5,964 bases of DNA from NCBI GenBank assembly GCA_025355595.1, contig JANXZI010000260.1, positions 1-5,964 of the forward strand, in the 5' to 3' direction. Below are positions 5,934 through 5,964 of this stretch, one piece after another. The position numbers were made by a program, and so were the translations under genes. Below the pieces are notes generated by a model. That model was not told where the DNA came from. It ran no database searches and saw only the letters and a list, made by a program, of their open reading frames with translations. The DNA comes from Spartobacteria bacterium. Lineage in GTDB: Bacteria > Verrucomicrobiota > Verrucomicrobiia > Chthoniobacterales > Chthoniobacteraceae. How positions within the stretch are numbered: the stretch's first letter is position 1; every line of letters begins with the position of its first letter.

Positions 5934-5964
5934 GCGCCGGGCTTGCGCCCGCGGGCAGGGGCGG

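Overview
The window is GC-rich bacterial DNA. It reads as an accessory or secretome region of a member of the Planctomycetota-Verrucomicrobiota group, with Verrucomicrobiota favoured. The main reason is a set of three genes on the minus strand: a large exported cytochrome-c-like protein with the DUF1587/1595/1592/1588/1585 series, a twin-arginine-exported DUF1552 protein, and a DUF1080 (3-keto-disaccharide hydrolase family) protein. This DUF1592-DUF1552 pairing is hugely amplified in those phyla. The genes show no convincing Shine-Dalgarno sequences. The phylum call is an inference from gene content, not proof.

Layout, read along the minus strand from the right edge. (1) Positions 5847-5964 are non-coding and hold a 73-bp element bounded by a perfect 13-bp inverted repeat (5861-5933). 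(2) Positions 4459-5846 hold an insertion sequence of about 1.39 kb with one DDE transposase (4496-5677, TTG start). It has imperfect 26-bp terminal inverted repeats beginning TGTCG. Copies of a GTGCGRTCAAAGCAGGAC-type motif lie inside both ends: three at a 21-bp pitch on the right and two on the left. The transposase leader carries two adjoining inverted repeats. (3) Positions 4403-4458 separate the insertion sequence from the next gene. They contain a hairpin followed by seven T on the minus strand, which looks like an intrinsic terminator or attenuator ending 25 nt before the next ATG. (4) Positions 4402-2015 encode the DUF1592 cytochrome-like protein, 1972-620 the DUF1552 protein, and 554 to the left edge the first 184 codons of the DUF1080 protein. 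Gaps of 42 and 65 bp and a common strand suggest one operon.

Working together: all three operon products carry export signals and should act in the periplasm or cell envelope. The cytochrome-like protein has two CxxCH haem sites. The DUF1080 family is linked to hydrolysis of 3-keto-glycosides. A plausible but unproven reading is an envelope redox and sugar-processing module. The mobile element lies directly upstream of this operon and has probably separated it from, or replaced, its original promoter.

I found no CRISPR array, tRNA, rRNA or defence system. The operon is a known family arrangement of unknown function. The less-explained parts are the repeat architecture of the insertion sequence, the terminator-like hairpin, and the 73-bp inverted-repeat element.
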